52,780 nt of DNA from Leptolyngbya sp. 'hensonii'. Lineage in GTDB: Bacteria > Cyanobacteriota > Cyanobacteriia > GCF-001939115. The stretch lies in assembly GCF_001939115.1 (NCBI RefSeq), contig NZ_MQTZ01000058.1, positions 1 to 52,780 of the forward strand, read 5' to 3'. This document shows positions 1 through 7,720 of this stretch, in pieces. A program made the position numbers and the translations under genes. The first letter of the stretch is position 1. Each line of letters begins with the position of its first letter. The notes below the pieces were generated by a model. It worked only from the letters and a program-made list of their open reading frames with translations, did no database searches and was not told where the DNA came from.

Positions 1-117
1 TTCAACCAAGAGGAGGTTCATATCCATCACCAAGTGCCACGCCGTCAAGGGGGGACAAATCATGCTTCTAATTTAATGGCTGTCCATATGGTCTGCCATT
101 TACAATTGCATCGGTAA
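1..117 (+). CDS. Group II intron-encoded protein, C-terminal HNH domain (5' end outside window)
   Basis: The reading frame is open from base 1 and stops at TAA 115-117, leaving 38 residues and no start codon. It reads EVHIHHQVPRRQGG, then a conserved asparagine (ASNL), then H-x3-CH-x3-LH. This is the pattern of the HNH endonuclease domain that ends many bacterial group II intron maturases. In a complete protein the reverse transcriptase and maturase domains precede it, and the nuclease nicks the second target strand during retrohoming. A group II intron domain V begins 16 bases after the stop, which is where the intron-encoded gene normally ends relative to the ribozyme. What is seen: the HNH pattern and the adjacency. 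What is inferred: the missing upstream reverse transcriptase. Confidence 0.85.
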   Translation, partial: FNQEEVHIHHQVPRRQGGTNHASNLMAVHMVCHLQLHR

Positions 118-213
118 GCGTAGAGATTGCTTGAGCCGTGTACAGTGAAAGTTGTAAGCACGGTTCTGAGGGGAGGGAGGGGGCTATATCTGAAACCCCT
201 TCCTTTACCCGAC
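118..213 (+). ncRNA. Group II intron 3' end (domains V and VI)
   Basis: Domain V is legible at 133-166. It is a 34-nt hairpin starting GAGCCGTG and closing CACGGTTC, with the AGC catalytic triad at the base, a GAAA tetraloop at 147-150 and a two-base AG bulge on the 3' side. Domain VI follows at about 172-213: a G-rich strand pairs with CCCCTTCC, and an A at 207 is placed like the branch point, seven bases from a GAC 3' end. The 34-nt domain V and the HNH-bearing protein argue against class IIC. The exact 3' splice site is inferred from the branch-point distance. The flanking exon (214-420) shows no gene I recognise. Confidence 0.8.
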
Positions 214-420
214 CCCTCTAGTTTCTGGTTGGGGCGTACTTTGAAAATTGTTGGTGTGACACAGCACTTCACGAGCCACCTAATGCTTGACTACAAAACA
301 CAGCCTTGTTTGGCAGCCGGAGCGCTTATATAGGCAAGTTGCCCATACCATTTTGCCTTCGCTTTGATTTATGAGGCGAACTTGACTATACTAATCAGGC
401 TAGGCTAGAGTTATGAGTTT

Positions 421-1266
421 ATGCCTTGGTTGGGTAAGTGGAGCGGTATAGCCGAAAGTGGGGTTCTATGGAGCGTTTTCCAAGGGAATGCTCACTCGGT
501 TCTTTTGGATTTACCAAGTAAGCATTTCAATTGCGTGATCACATCCCCTCCGTATTACTGGCTACGTGATTATGGAGTTGAGGAACAAATCGGGCAAGAG
601 ACAACTGTTGAAGGCTACGTCGATGCAATCGCTTCTGTTATGGACGAAGTGAAGAGAGTACTGAAAGATGACGGTGTACTCTTTCTAAATTTAGGAGATA
701 CTTACTATTCAGGTAAAGGAAAATCGCATGGAAAGGATCTTAAGAGTAGTAAACGCCGATTTGGTTTGAGAGAAGTCGATAAAAGTGGTGGCTTAGGAAT
801 TGGATTAAAACCTAAGTCCATTATTGGAATTCCTTGGCGGGTTGCCATCGAAATGACACTGCGAGGTTGGGTTTTACGCAGTCCAATAATCTGGCACCGA
901 GAACACTGTCTTCCCGAAGCTGTTAAAGATAGACCTCGACGTAGTTATGAGTACGTCTTTATGTTTACCCAAAACAGACGTTACTACTTTGATAGATCAA
1001 TCCTTGAAACAGAAGATGTCGAAGATATGTGGACTATTGCTGCACGTCCTAAACCAACTAATGGCATTGATACTGCACCATTCCCTGATGAGCTAGTTCA
1101 GAGATGTCTTAATATTGGATGTCCAGCAGATGGAAGTGTCCTAGACCCATTTGCTGGAAGTGGAACTACTCTTAGGGTGGCATTGCAATCAGGAAGATCT
1201 GCAACTGGGATAGACTTAAATCCTGATTTTTGCAGTTACATGGTTAATACTTTATGTGTTCTCTGA
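421..1266 (+). CDS. Beta-class site-specific DNA methyltransferase (N4-cytosine type likely)
   Basis: This is a 281-residue protein. The catalytic motif IV, TSPPYYWLRDYG, lies at about residues 41-52. The SAM-binding motif I, DPFAGSGTT, lies near the C terminus (about 242-250), with the target-recognition region between. That IV-TRD-I order defines the beta class. SPPY with the following W-LRDYG is typical of enzymes that methylate the exocyclic amino group of cytosine, although adenine cannot be excluded. The protein is full length for the family. The start is the ATG at 421; an ATG at 414 is out of frame. It heads a tight same-strand run with an ATPase (7-bp gap) and an HNH nuclease, so it is probably the self-protection or tagging arm of a restriction-like system. 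Target sequence unknown. Confidence 0.88.
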   Translation: MPWLGKWSGIAESGVLWSVFQGNAHSVLLDLPSKHFNCVITSPPYYWLRDYGVEEQIGQETTVEGYVDAIASVMDEVKRVLKDDGVLFLNLGDTYYSGKGKSHGKDLKSSKRRFGLREVDKSGGLGIGLKPKSIIGIPWRVAIEMTLRGWVLRSPIIWHREHCLPEAVKDRPRRSYEYVFMFTQNRRYYFDRSILETEDVEDMWTIAARPKPTNGIDTAPFPDELVQRCLNIGCPADGSVLDPFAGSGTTLRVALQSGRSATGIDLNPDFCSYMVNTLCVL

Positions 1267-1273
1267 GGGCTTT

Positions 1274-3208
1274 ATGTTTCTCAAAACAGAGCAGATAAGA
1301 GAATCTCTTGAGCATTTAAGGACTCTTCATCCCTTCTATGGGATCACGTTTTTAGTATGCAAAAAAGCACCTTTACCTATTGGTAGTACAATTCAGTATC
1401 CTATCAATTCAAAAGAAACAGAATTTCTTGAGGAGTACTTTAAGCCCGATCAAAGTTCACAACATTTCTATCAGGTGTTCAAAACATCTAATCCAAGCAA
1501 AAGATGGCTTTCACCGAGATACGCTAGTACAAGCTCACAAAGTACAAGAACAAGAAATGATGTAGCTAAGGCTTTTATTCATCCTAAAAGGACTGATAGA
1601 TGGGGGTGGCAAAGTAATTACGTTGAGATACTACGTGAACATTTAACTCAAGAAAGAATAGATTTAGTCCCAACTTTTCATGTGGCGGTTTGGTTGTATA
1701 GAGAACGAAATTGGGAAGCTGGTGCAACTGCTCAGGATATAGTTGCAACTTTCTTAGAAGAGTTTTCGATCTCGCATGAGGAGGAAAACCTTTTCGATTC
1801 TTCGGTTCCAGAAAGTAATGTGCTAGAGGAGCTATTTCAGGATGATAGAATATCTTTAAGAGATTTGCAGTCAATTATCGGTAAAGCTCCTGACTCAACT
1901 CCAGAAGAAGGCGGAACATTGCGTCTTTTAGAAATTCAAGGAGTAGGGCCAGCAAAGAATATAGTTTTCCAGCCAGGAGAAAGGCTTACTTTAATTACTG
2001 GGGATAACGGGCTAGGAAAAACTTTCCTACTTGATTGTGCTTGGTGGGCTTTAACTGGAAAGTGGGCTGGTTTGCAGGCATATCCAATGACAAATACCAG
2101 GAGAAATGAACCTACCATAGGATTTCAAATTTCAGGAGATTCTGATTCCGAAAAAATAAAAGTATCTTACGATTGGCAAACCCAAAGTTGGAAACCACCT
2201 AAAAAACGACCTACAATTCCTGGCTTGTTAGTGTATGCAAAGGTAGATGGATCTTTTGCAATTTGGGACCCTGCTAAAGAATATCTAGCTACTCAAGAAC
2301 TTGGGGAAAGTGATTTAACTCCACGCCCATTTGTTTTTACTAGAGATGAGGTTTGGGATGGACGGGACATTGAAATTGGAGGTCGAAAAACTACTTTCAT
2401 TAATGGTTTACTTCAAGATTGGATTCAATGGCAAAGTAGACCAGAAAGTTCTCCTTTCGATACTTTGGAGAAAGTACTTGAACGGTTATCTCCTCCTTCA
2501 CAGAGCGACCTGGGATTTTTAAGACCAGGAGAACCTGTAAGGATTCCATATGACGTTAGATCTATGCCAACAATTGAGCATTCCTACGGAAGGGTTCCAA
2601 TAGTGTACACTTCCGCCGGAGTTCGCCGTATTATAACGCTTGCTTACCTTATTGTCTGGGCATGGGAAGAACATAAAATCCAATCAAAACTGATTCACAA
2701 AAAGCCTCAAAAAAGGATGGTCATCCTAATTGACGAATTAGAAGCTCACCTACATCCACAATGGCAAAGAGTGATTTTATCTGCTTTGTTAGATGTTAGA
2801 GAAGATTTAGCATCTGATTTGCAAGTGCAATTGATGGTTGCTACGCACTCTCCAATGATAATGGCATCTGTAGAGTCTAGATTTGATGAAAAGTTAGACA
2901 AGTTATTTCTTCTAGACCTTGCCAAGAGTGACTTACTTACCAATGAAATAGAACTGCTGCAATTACCCTTTATTCGACAAGGACGTATTGATGCTTGGCT
3001 CACATCAGACGTTTTTGGTTTAGGACAACCTCGTTCAATTGAAGGTGAACAGGCTATTCAGGCAGCAAAAAAATTACAAGAAGAAGATAACCCTAATTCA
3101 GAGGATGTACAAAATATCTCAGATGAACTGAGAAAGTACTTAGCCGAGGACGATGAGTTTTGGTCTCGGTGGTTATTTTTTGCAAGGCAACATGGAGCAT
3201 CCTTGTGA
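1274..3208 (+). CDS. ABC/AAA-type ATPase of a methyltransferase-ATPase-HNH cassette
   Basis: The protein has 644 residues. A Walker A motif GDNGLGKT lies at about 243-250, a signature-like TSAGVRRI near 446, Walker B ILIDELEAHLHP near 484-495 and a His-switch ATHSP near 523. This is the P-loop layout of RecF/Rad50-like and PtuA-like defence ATPases. The first 230 residues form a separate, unrecognised domain containing an FIHPKR...WGW...NYVE segment; it may sense or bind DNA, but that is a guess. The ATG at 1274 is preferred over GTG 1256 because GAGGG sits four bases upstream and the overlap with the methyltransferase disappears. The stop overlaps the GTG of the HNH gene by four bases, which suggests translational coupling. 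An ATPase plus HNH pair resembles Septu; a dedicated methyltransferase does not belong to that system as I know it. Confidence 0.8.
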   Translation: MFLKTEQIRESLEHLRTLHPFYGITFLVCKKAPLPIGSTIQYPINSKETEFLEEYFKPDQSSQHFYQVFKTSNPSKRWLSPRYASTSSQSTRTRNDVAKAFIHPKRTDRWGWQSNYVEILREHLTQERIDLVPTFHVAVWLYRERNWEAGATAQDIVATFLEEFSISHEEENLFDSSVPESNVLEELFQDDRISLRDLQSIIGKAPDSTPEEGGTLRLLEIQGVGPAKNIVFQPGERLTLITGDNGLGKTFLLDCAWWALTGKWAGLQAYPMTNTRRNEPTIGFQISGDSDSEKIKVSYDWQTQSWKPPKKRPTIPGLLVYAKVDGSFAIWDPAKEYLATQELGESDLTPRPFVFTRDEVWDGRDIEIGGRKTTFINGLLQDWIQWQSRPESSPFDTLEKVLERLSPPSQSDLGFLRPGEPVRIPYDVRSMPTIEHSYGRVPIVYTSAGVRRIITLAYLIVWAWEEHKIQSKLIHKKPQKRMVILIDELEAHLHPQWQRVILSALLDVREDLASDLQVQLMVATHSPMIMASVESRFDEKLDKLFLLDLAKSDLLTNEIELLQLPFIRQGRIDAWLTSDVFGLGQPRSIEGEQAIQAAKKLQEEDNPNSEDVQNISDELRKYLAEDDEFWSRWLFFARQHGASL

Positions 3209-3819
3209 TTCCCGTTAGACAACAACCTGAACCAACAGACTTTGAGAGTAAAGTGAGATCGAAGGGAGGAACTTTTCTACAGATGGTTCCTCGACCAAAG
3301 GCTTGGGATAATCGTGAATATTGGAGAGAATCCTTGAAAGATTTGTATGGAGCTTACAATCAAGTTTGTGCTTACTCTGCTCAATGGATTCCGTGGATTG
3401 AAGGTAGCCCTACTGTCGATCACTTTATCCCTAAATCTGTGAAACCAGAACTGGCGTATGAGTGGAACAACTTCCGCTTGTCTTGTTTAAAGATGAACGC
3501 CAGAAAACGAGATTTTCAAGATGTTTTAGATCCCTTTCAAGTAGAACCTGGATGGTTTACATTGGATTTTCCTTCTTTACTTATTAAAGTAAATCCAGAT
3601 ATAGACGAACCGATTAAAAGCCAAGTAAGAAGTACTATTAAGCGACTAAAGTTAAACGATGATGACGATTGTGTGAAACATCGACAGGACTGGCTTATGC
3701 AATATTGTAAAGGGAGAATTACATTTGAATTTCTGAAAGAGACAGCTCCATTTATTGCATATGAATTGGAGCGACAGAATCTTGTTGAATCTATTGCTTT
3801 TATTATGTCAGTTACTTAA
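3205..3819 (+). CDS. HNH endonuclease paired with the upstream ATPase (PtuB/TIGR02646-like)
   Basis: The protein has 204 residues from a GTG at 3205 that shares GTGA with the ATPase stop. GGAG at 3194-3197 gives a good ribosome-binding site; the ATG at 3160 lies deep inside the ATPase and lacks one. Early residues MIPVRQQPEP resemble the start of small HNH proteins that accompany ATPases. The nuclease core reads CAYS near 55, VDHFIPKS near 71-78, and WNNFRLSC...NARK near 87-100, giving the D-H, N and N/K positions of an HNH fold. The usual pair of CxxC zinc knuckles is not evident, so the fold may be zinc-free or use other ligands. It is probably the effector nuclease, licensed by the ATPase and restrained by methylation; this role is inferred from context. 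Confidence 0.75.
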   Translation: MIPVRQQPEPTDFESKVRSKGGTFLQMVPRPKAWDNREYWRESLKDLYGAYNQVCAYSAQWIPWIEGSPTVDHFIPKSVKPELAYEWNNFRLSCLKMNARKRDFQDVLDPFQVEPGWFTLDFPSLLIKVNPDIDEPIKSQVRSTIKRLKLNDDDDCVKHRQDWLMQYCKGRITFEFLKETAPFIAYELERQNLVESIAFIMSVT

Positions 3820-3900
3820 AGTTGGAAGAGTTGAGGTAACTTTATTTTAGGTAGAAAAGTAGTTGCTTACCCTGTACAAAGTCTTAGTATAAATGCCGGG

Positions 3901-3987
3901 GTCTAACAACCGTGTTGCAGCGGACGGTATTGAAATTTCGGTGGTGATACAAAGGTTGCTAGCCGCCGCTGAACACGAACGTTACCC
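3901..3987 (+). other. attC-like integron recombination site, solitary
   Basis: GTCTAAC (3901-3907) matches the RYYYAAC box. GTTACCC (3981-3987) matches only the GTT of GTTRRRY. TAAC pairs with GTTA. Then three unpaired bases face each other (AAC 3908-3910, AAC 3978-3980). Then CGTGTT (3911-3916) pairs with AACACG (3972-3977), CAGCGG (3918-3923) with CCGCTG (3966-3971), and CGG (3925-3927) with CCG (3963-3965). G3917 and A3924 stay unpaired on the same strand. R box, unpaired central spacer, L box and extrahelical bases on one strand are the hallmarks of attC. It lies 82 bases after the HNH stop in the orientation expected for a cassette. No integrase or second attC was found in the window. 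Confidence 0.6.
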
Positions 3988-4149
3988 AATCCAATTTTCT
4001 TAGGCAAAGTAAAAATATTTTGCTGTGCCAAGTATATTAATGCCATAAATTTTACTGAAGCTTTACAGCGATCAGAGCTATTTAAAGATCAGCTCACCCT
4101 GGGACTGTGGCCTCTAATTTCCCTGAATTCCAGCCCAAGCCAGTGAGGG

Positions 4150-4254
4150 CAGATTTTCTGCATGGTTAAAATTTTAATAATCCAGAAAATCTGTGACGCA
4201 TTGACATGGTACCCAAAATTCTGCATCATTAAAATATGAGCCACGCAGAATTTT
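4150..4254. repeat. Two tandem long inverted repeats abutting a start codon
   Basis: The first dyad has 11-bp arms, CAGATTTTCTG (4150-4160) and CAGAAAATCTG (4183-4193). The second has 10-bp arms, AAAATTCTGC (4215-4224) and GCAGAATTTT (4245-4254), and ends on the base before the ATG at 4255. The arms share the core TTCTG/CAGAA. They could be hairpins that control translation, binding sites, or the remains of a small palindromic repeat. The rest of 3988-4149 shows nothing recognisable. Confidence 0.6.
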
Positions 4255-4620
4255 ATGGCTAGTCCATTTTTAGAGGCCGAGCAGGAGAGGCTCTTGCAGT
4301 TGATCCACCAACTGCGCAATTTGGGTCCTGTTGCGCCAGCCTATTGCTGGTTGACCGAAACCAGTTCAACCAAAGGGTTAAAAACCTACACCTATATCCT
4401 GCTCGTGACCCAGAGGCCAGATAGCAGACCCAGAAGCCAATCCCTGGGCAGGCCGGGCAGTTCAAAACATCAGCACTGGCGGGATGCGATCGCTCGCCGG
4501 GAAGCTATCGTAGAGCTGGAGCAACAATTGACCCTGATACAAGCCCTGATCGAAAGACAGGCCGACGCCCAGGTGGAATTGCGGATGGGGGATTTGATCA
4601 GGGCAGACCACCTGACCTGA
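4255..4620 (+). CDS. Conserved hypothetical protein, 121 aa
   Basis: I do not recognise the family with confidence. A hydrophilic N terminus is followed by a TYTYILLVTQ strand, then a short SQSLGRPGSSKHQHWRDAIARREAIVELEQQL stretch split between a basic loop and a long helix. The C-terminal half should be mostly coiled or helical. The loop resembles small proteins of cyanobacterial mobile or recombination-associated loci. There is no Shine-Dalgarno sequence: the ATG is immediately preceded by the second inverted repeat. Two further unknown genes on the same strand follow after 55 bases, so the three may be co-transcribed. No function is proposed. Confidence 0.6.
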   Translation: MASPFLEAEQERLLQLIHQLRNLGPVAPAYCWLTETSSTKGLKTYTYILLVTQRPDSRPRSQSLGRPGSSKHQHWRDAIARREAIVELEQQLTLIQALIERQADAQVELRMGDLIRADHLT

Positions 4621-4675
4621 TCGAAATATCATTCTGATGCTCCTAGAATAGTTCGATGACCAGAGGGATGATTCC

Positions 4676-5185
4676 ATGCCTCGCTCCTTGAGTGAAAAAT
4701 GTCGTCTTTGTGCCAAGCTCGTTCCGGAACAGGCCCGTCAACTCCACGGCCCTGAAGGAGATGGGTGCTGGAATGATAAACGCTGTCACGATCGTCGGTC
4801 TTACTACCGCCATCGGGGAGTCAAAATCCACAACCAGCGGCAGCGGCGGCAGTCTAAACAACCGATCGATCTGGACCCATTAACCACCCTGGCGATACCA
4901 GTGCCTGCCCTGCCTGCTGCTGTGATTCACTGGTATCGCCAGACTAAAGATTCGCCGCTCCATGCGATTGGTGCGGAGCTGTGGATAGGCAACGATCGGG
5001 TCGCCAAGATTGAACCAGTGCATTGCCTGGGGCTGACCGAAACTCAAGTGAAAACCCTGCTGGTGCGAATTCTGGAAGGTTTTTCCCAGCATAGTGGTCT
5101 GCAAGTGACACGCTTCCGTTCAGCGGTGGAGCTCCATCCCCTCAACTGTCCAATTGTGCCCTGCCCCCTCCATCCCCACACCTGA
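4676..5185 (+). CDS. Hypothetical protein with Cys-rich N terminus, 169 aa
   Basis: The first 40 residues contain CRLCAKL, CW and KRCHDRRSYYRHR, giving four cysteines and a histidine spaced like a small zinc ribbon, followed by a run rich in arginine and glutamine (about 45-62). The remainder (about 70-165) is mixed alpha/beta with a TETQVKTLLVRILEGF helix and no motif I know. A nucleic-acid-binding role would fit the basic, zinc-like N terminus but is inference. The gene stops three bases before the ATG of the next one, so the two are almost certainly translationally coupled. It is paired with the 121-aa gene upstream. Confidence 0.6.
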   Translation: MPRSLSEKCRLCAKLVPEQARQLHGPEGDGCWNDKRCHDRRSYYRHRGVKIHNQRQRRQSKQPIDLDPLTTLAIPVPALPAAVIHWYRQTKDSPLHAIGAELWIGNDRVAKIEPVHCLGLTETQVKTLLVRILEGFSQHSGLQVTRFRSAVELHPLNCPIVPCPLHPHT

Positions 5186-5188
5186 TGT

Positions 5189-5929
5189 ATGGATCTGCAA
5201 CAGCTTGAGCTTGACCTCTGGCAATCCCTGGCGACGGCGACCCAGTTTCCTGAGCGGGCTAACCTGCGATCGTTGTGCGATGTGCTGGAACAGGCGATCG
5301 CAGAGCAGCCTCTGCCGGAACAGTTGCAGATTGTGGCCACAGCTCTGACCCAATTGTCTGACCTCTGTGCGGTTCGCGCCGACCTGCTGTTGTCCGACTG
5401 GGAATATCGCCACGATCCTCAAGAACCGGTTGTTGACCTGGACTCTTGCGTAGAACTGTTTGTCCAGTCGTTACACCTGGATCTAACCGATCTGATGGCA
5501 GAGCCAGACCCAGATCAATATTCGCGGCAGAACCGGAACAGGTGCCAGGCAGGTGATTCTGTGGTTGGAGAATTGGATCAGGGTCAGTTGTTGGCCGCCC
5601 TGGACAAACAGTTAAACCAGCACCCCGAAATCACGGAAGCGGAAGCCTTTAATCAGGCAGTTGGGGTAGCCCACGGAGAGGATATTGGGGACTGGGTGGA
5701 GAGGATTCTCGCCTATCTGCACCACTACCCAGGTCAAGCCATCCCCTTAATGGACCTGGTCCAGGATGTGCAGTTTGCGGATGAAGGGGAGGGGCAGCAG
5801 TCTGTAACTCACCTGGTCAAAACCTGGCTGACGCTACTGCTGGGAGGCTTTACGCTGGAACAGCGGGGAGCGTTTTACAGCACCAACATCTGGGTTTCCT
5901 CCCCACCAGAAACTATAGGATTGGGATAA
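5189..5929 (+). CDS. Hypothetical acidic protein, 246 aa
   Basis: This is a strongly acidic protein that should be almost entirely helical, with leucine- and glutamine-rich segments at residues 1-80 and 130-235. No catalytic motif, signal peptide or membrane segment is visible. The first base of its ATG is the fourth after the upstream stop, so it is the last gene of the three-gene unit 4255-5929. The acidic protein may bind the basic Cys-rich partner, by analogy with many coupled basic/acidic pairs; this is only a suggestion. About 125 bases separate it from the next gene, with no clear terminator. Confidence 0.6.
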   Translation: MDLQQLELDLWQSLATATQFPERANLRSLCDVLEQAIAEQPLPEQLQIVATALTQLSDLCAVRADLLLSDWEYRHDPQEPVVDLDSCVELFVQSLHLDLTDLMAEPDPDQYSRQNRNRCQAGDSVVGELDQGQLLAALDKQLNQHPEITEAEAFNQAVGVAHGEDIGDWVERILAYLHHYPGQAIPLMDLVQDVQFADEGEGQQSVTHLVKTWLTLLLGGFTLEQRGAFYSTNIWVSSPPETIGLG

Positions 5930-6054
5930 CGGGTAGGGTGGACTATGATTGGTGCATCCCTCGCCATGACTGAGAGAGCACTTGCTTAACTTTCACGAAT
6001 TGTTTGCCCAAAGAATTGAAACACGGATCTCGATGATGTAAAGAAGGTCTAAAC

Positions 6055-7716
6055 ATGGCGAAACCTGTAATTTTCACTGTTGATGATGATCCTGATGTAT
6101 TGCAAGCGGTAGCAAGAGACTTGCGGCATCAGTATGGCGATCGTTTCCGGGTTATTCGGGCTGACTCTGGGCAATCGGCATTGGATGCCTTACAACAGCT
6201 AAAATTGCGCAATGAATGGGTCGCACTGTTCCTGGTCGATCAACGCATGCCCCAAATGAGCGGAGTGGAATTTCTGGAACAAGCCCTAACCCTTTACCCT
6301 GGGGCGAAACGGGCATTGCTAACAGCCTATGCTGACACAGATGCTGCTATTCGTGCTATCAACACCACCCGCATCGACTATTACTTGCTCAAACCCTGGG
6401 ATCCCCCAGAGGAGCGACTCTATCCAGTATTAGATGATTTACTCGATGATTGGTTCGCATCATTTCGTCCTCCCTTTGAAGGCATACGGGTCATTGGCAA
6501 CCGCTGGTCCCCTTTCTCCCATCAGGTAAAGGACTTCCTGGCCCGCAATCAGATTCCTTACCAGTGGTTAGATATCGAACTGGATCCTGAAGCGGCTCAA
6601 CTGGTAGAATGCGCCGGAATCGAAGGCAGACAACAGTTGCCCCTGGTCCTCTTTCCCGATGGCTCCTGCTTAGTTCAGCCATCCAATTTAGCGATCGCTG
6701 AGAAGATTGGACTACAAACCCAGGCAGACCGTCCCTTCTACGACCTGGCAATTATCGGTGGAGGCCCAGCCGGACTCGCTGCCGCCGTCTATGGTGCATC
6801 CGAAGGTCTCACGACCGTCATGATCGAGCGGGAAGCACCCGGTGGTCAGGCGGGTTCCAGCTCCCGCATCGAGAATTACCTGGGATTTCCAGTGGGTTTG
6901 AGTGGGGCTGATTTAGCCCGTCGAGCTGTAACCCAGGCTCGACGATTTGGGGTGGAAATTCTCACCCCTCAAGCTGTCATTGGCATGCGTATGGCTGACC
7001 CCTATCGAATTCTGCAACTGGCAGATGGCAACGAAATCAGTTGTCATGCTTTGTTAGTGGCAACAGGGGTGTCCTATCGCAAGCTGGATGTGCCAGGTAT
7101 GGACAAACTCAATGGGGCGGGGGTTTACTACGGAGCCGCCATGACTGAAGCGATCGCCTGTCAGGGCGAAACGGTCTATGTTGTCGGTGGTGCCAACTCG
7201 GCTGGACAAGCGGCAATGCACTTCTCCAAGTATGCTCATGAAGTGGTGATGCTGGTGCGATCGCCACTCACGAAGAGTATGTCTCAATATTTGATTGAGC
7301 AAATTGCGGCGACTGAGAATATCAAGGTTTGTACAGGTTGTGTTGTTGAAGAAGTCAAAGGTGAAACTAATTTGAACGCCATTGTGATTAGAAATACAAT
7401 CACAGGCGCAGTCGAAACCGTGAATGCCACTTCCCTGTTCATCTTCATTGGAGCTATGCCTCAAACTGATTGGCTCAATGGCAGGGTGGAGCGAGATGAA
7501 CGCGGGTTTATTCTGACTGGACCTGACTTAATTCGTGAGAATAAACCACCCAAAGGCTGGAACCTCGATCGGCCACCATTTCTACTTGAAACTAGCGTTC
7601 CCGGCATTTTTGCCGCCGGGGATGTACGATACAACTCGATCAAACGGGTTGCATCGGGTGTTGGAGAAGGCGCGATCGCAGTTCAATTCATCCATCGCTA
7701 TCTCAGTCAGGTGTAG
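6055..7716 (+). CDS. Receiver domain fused to a thioredoxin-reductase-like flavoprotein
   Basis: The protein has 553 residues. Residues 1-130 are a receiver domain with the DDD acidic cluster at 10-12, phosphoacceptor D62 (LVDQRMP) and K113 (LLKPWD). Residues 143-215 form a thioredoxin/glutaredoxin-like domain whose active site reads WSPFS, with no cysteine. Residues 230-553 form an FAD/NAD(P)H fold with GGGPAG at 235-240 and a second nucleotide-binding GGANSAG near 378. The redox CxxC of true thioredoxin reductase (usually CATC) is replaced by YGAA. A good AAGAAGG lies upstream of ATG 6055. The next gene, a cNMP-binding histidine kinase, begins four bases after the stop, so kinase and receiver are probably partners. 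The family is often annotated as fused response regulator/thioredoxin-disulfide reductase, but disulfide chemistry looks unlikely here. Confidence 0.88.
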   Translation: MAKPVIFTVDDDPDVLQAVARDLRHQYGDRFRVIRADSGQSALDALQQLKLRNEWVALFLVDQRMPQMSGVEFLEQALTLYPGAKRALLTAYADTDAAIRAINTTRIDYYLLKPWDPPEERLYPVLDDLLDDWFASFRPPFEGIRVIGNRWSPFSHQVKDFLARNQIPYQWLDIELDPEAAQLVECAGIEGRQQLPLVLFPDGSCLVQPSNLAIAEKIGLQTQADRPFYDLAIIGGGPAGLAAAVYGASEGLTTVMIEREAPGGQAGSSSRIENYLGFPVGLSGADLARRAVTQARRFGVEILTPQAVIGMRMADPYRILQLADGNEISCHALLVATGVSYRKLDVPGMDKLNGAGVYYGAAMTEAIACQGETVYVVGGANSAGQAAMHFSKYAHEVVMLVRSPLTKSMSQYLIEQIAATENIKVCTGCVVEEVKGETNLNAIVIRNTITGAVETVNATSLFIFIGAMPQTDWLNGRVERDERGFILTGPDLIRENKPPKGWNLDRPPFLLETSVPGIFAAGDVRYNSIKRVASGVGEGAIAVQFIHRYLSQV

Positions 7717-7720
7717 TGCC

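Noticed and set aside
242-275. CRP-like TGTGA near 256
   Set aside because: The second half-site (TCACA) is missing at the required spacing.
127-333. 68-codon ORF on the plus strand
   Set aside because: It runs through group II intron domains V and VI and into the exon; RNA structure explains the sequence better.
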